Positions 63,394 to 64,000 of a stretch of 64,000 bases of DNA are shown in pieces. The DNA is taken from positions 3,875,001 through 3,939,000 of the forward strand of contig NC_083570.1 of NCBI RefSeq assembly GCF_027579695.1, in the 5' to 3' direction. The first letter of the stretch is position 1, and the number at the start of each line of letters is the position of its first letter. The stretch comes from Neoarius graeffei (lineage: Eukaryota; Chordata; Actinopteri; Siluriformes; Ariidae). Under the pieces are notes generated by a model, which saw only the letters and a list, made by a program, of their open reading frames with translations, did no database searches and was not told where the DNA came from. The translations under genes and the position numbers were made by a program.

Positions 63394-64000
63394 TAAAAAT
63401 TTGGAAGTTTGTAAGTGAAGACAAATGTAATTGGGATAAATGTCTCAAGTCCCTGTTATTTGCAGTACAAGAGGTCCCACAAGCCTCTGCTTGATTCTCC
63501 CCATTCAAATTATTATATGGGTGCAAGCCTCGTGGCATTTTGGATGTGCTGTGGGAAAATTGGGAGGAGGGACCTTCAAACAGTAAAAATGAAATTCAGT
63601 ATGTTCTCAGCCTGTATGCAAAGCTCCACACACTCAGTCACTTAACCCAGGAGAATTTATGGCAGACACAAGAATGTCAGGCCTGGCTGTACAACAGGCG
63701 TGCGTGTCTTAGAGAATTCACAGGGGGAGATAAAGTGCTTGTATGATTGCCCACTTTGACCTCAAAATTTATCGCTGTCACGGGCCCTTTGAGGTCACAC
63801 GGCAAATCGGGGATGTCGACTATGGAGTGAGGTGAATGGATAGGGGCAGAGCACTACAAATATACCACCTCAACCTACTAAAACCTTGGAATGAGTGGGT
63901 CCCCATGGCATTGGCATCAGTTGTTCCAGAGAGGACAGAGCTGTGGCCGGATGTAAAAAAAATAGTGACCACTCGAGCCACTCTGGTCCCCTGTGGAGAC
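63394..64000 (+). pseudogene. Copy E4: integrase C-terminus leading to reverse transcriptase
   Basis: A near-identical copy of 14774-15375: ENWEEGPSNSKNEIQYVLSL, LTQENLWQTQECQAWLYNRR, FTGGDKVLV then a stop, and past 63890 the beginning of the reverse transcriptase leader (WVPMALASVVPE). It continues beyond the window. It again shows integrase upstream of reverse transcriptase. Confidence 0.82.

Overview
This window is vertebrate nuclear DNA, almost certainly from a teleost fish. It has no bacterial gene organisation. It holds spliced finTRIM genes with the RING / B-box / coiled-coil / B30.2 exon plan. It also holds Rex3 and Rex1/Babar-type LINEs, L2, Tc1-like and hAT DNA transposons, Gypsy/Ty3 LTR elements and at least seven copies of a tRNA-headed SINE that resembles the Mermaid/Merman repeats described from catfish. 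A catfish (Siluriformes) is my best guess, but species cannot be fixed from sequence reading alone. || Layout. 1-1438: 3' end of a Rex3 element abutting a truncated PNMA-like gene. 2.9-6.26 kb: decayed finTRIM gene A (minus strand), cut by an LTR element. 6.26-16.65 kb: a Gmr1-like Gypsy element broken by nested insertions, at its deepest Gmr1-like > TTAA element > Tc1 > AATT-target TIR element > Rex3. 16.65-22.9 kb: a Tc1 copy split by an antisense Rex1-like LINE, a MITE and a SINE. 22.9-27.0 kb: two further Gmr1-like copies in opposite orientation. 27.0-29.2 kb: a finTRIM relic split by a hAT element with a perfect 8-bp target duplication. 29.5-36.9 kb: finTRIM gene B (plus strand), six exons and open throughout (576 codons), the only cellular gene here that looks intact. 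37.1-43.36 kb: a LINE relic and a second Tc1 copy split by the same LINE family. 43.36-50.84 kb: a TIR element holding a second TIR/MITE element, which holds a young, nearly intact chromodomain Gypsy (Tf1/sushi type) with near-identical LTRs. 50.8-57.6 kb: a 627-bp direct duplication whose two copies flank an internal Rex3 fragment, itself split by an L2 element that carries a satellite-like repeat. 57.6-59.9 kb: a Tc1 relic and intergenic DNA. 59.9-63.07 kb: finTRIM gene C (minus strand), an inverted duplicate of the B region with a nonsense codon. 63.07-64.0 kb: another Gmr1-like fragment. || How it fits together. The backbone is a finTRIM (fish innate-immunity TRIM) cluster that grew by inverted segmental duplication. 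Genes B and C share two LTR insertions at equivalent sites, so those insertions predate the duplication. Most other sequence is transposon-on-transposon insertion. The most informative element is the young Gypsy at 44835-50144. Its predicted RNA 5' end is perfectly complementary over 11 nt to the site just after the 5' LTR, which is the Tf1/sushi self-priming arrangement. Its gag/pol overlap has an in-phase slippery heptamer followed 5 nt later by an 8-bp GC stem, pointing to -1 ribosomal frameshifting. || Limits. No alignments were run. Boundaries of degenerate elements are good to about 10 bp unless a target duplication is given, and family names rest on recognised protein motifs and termini.
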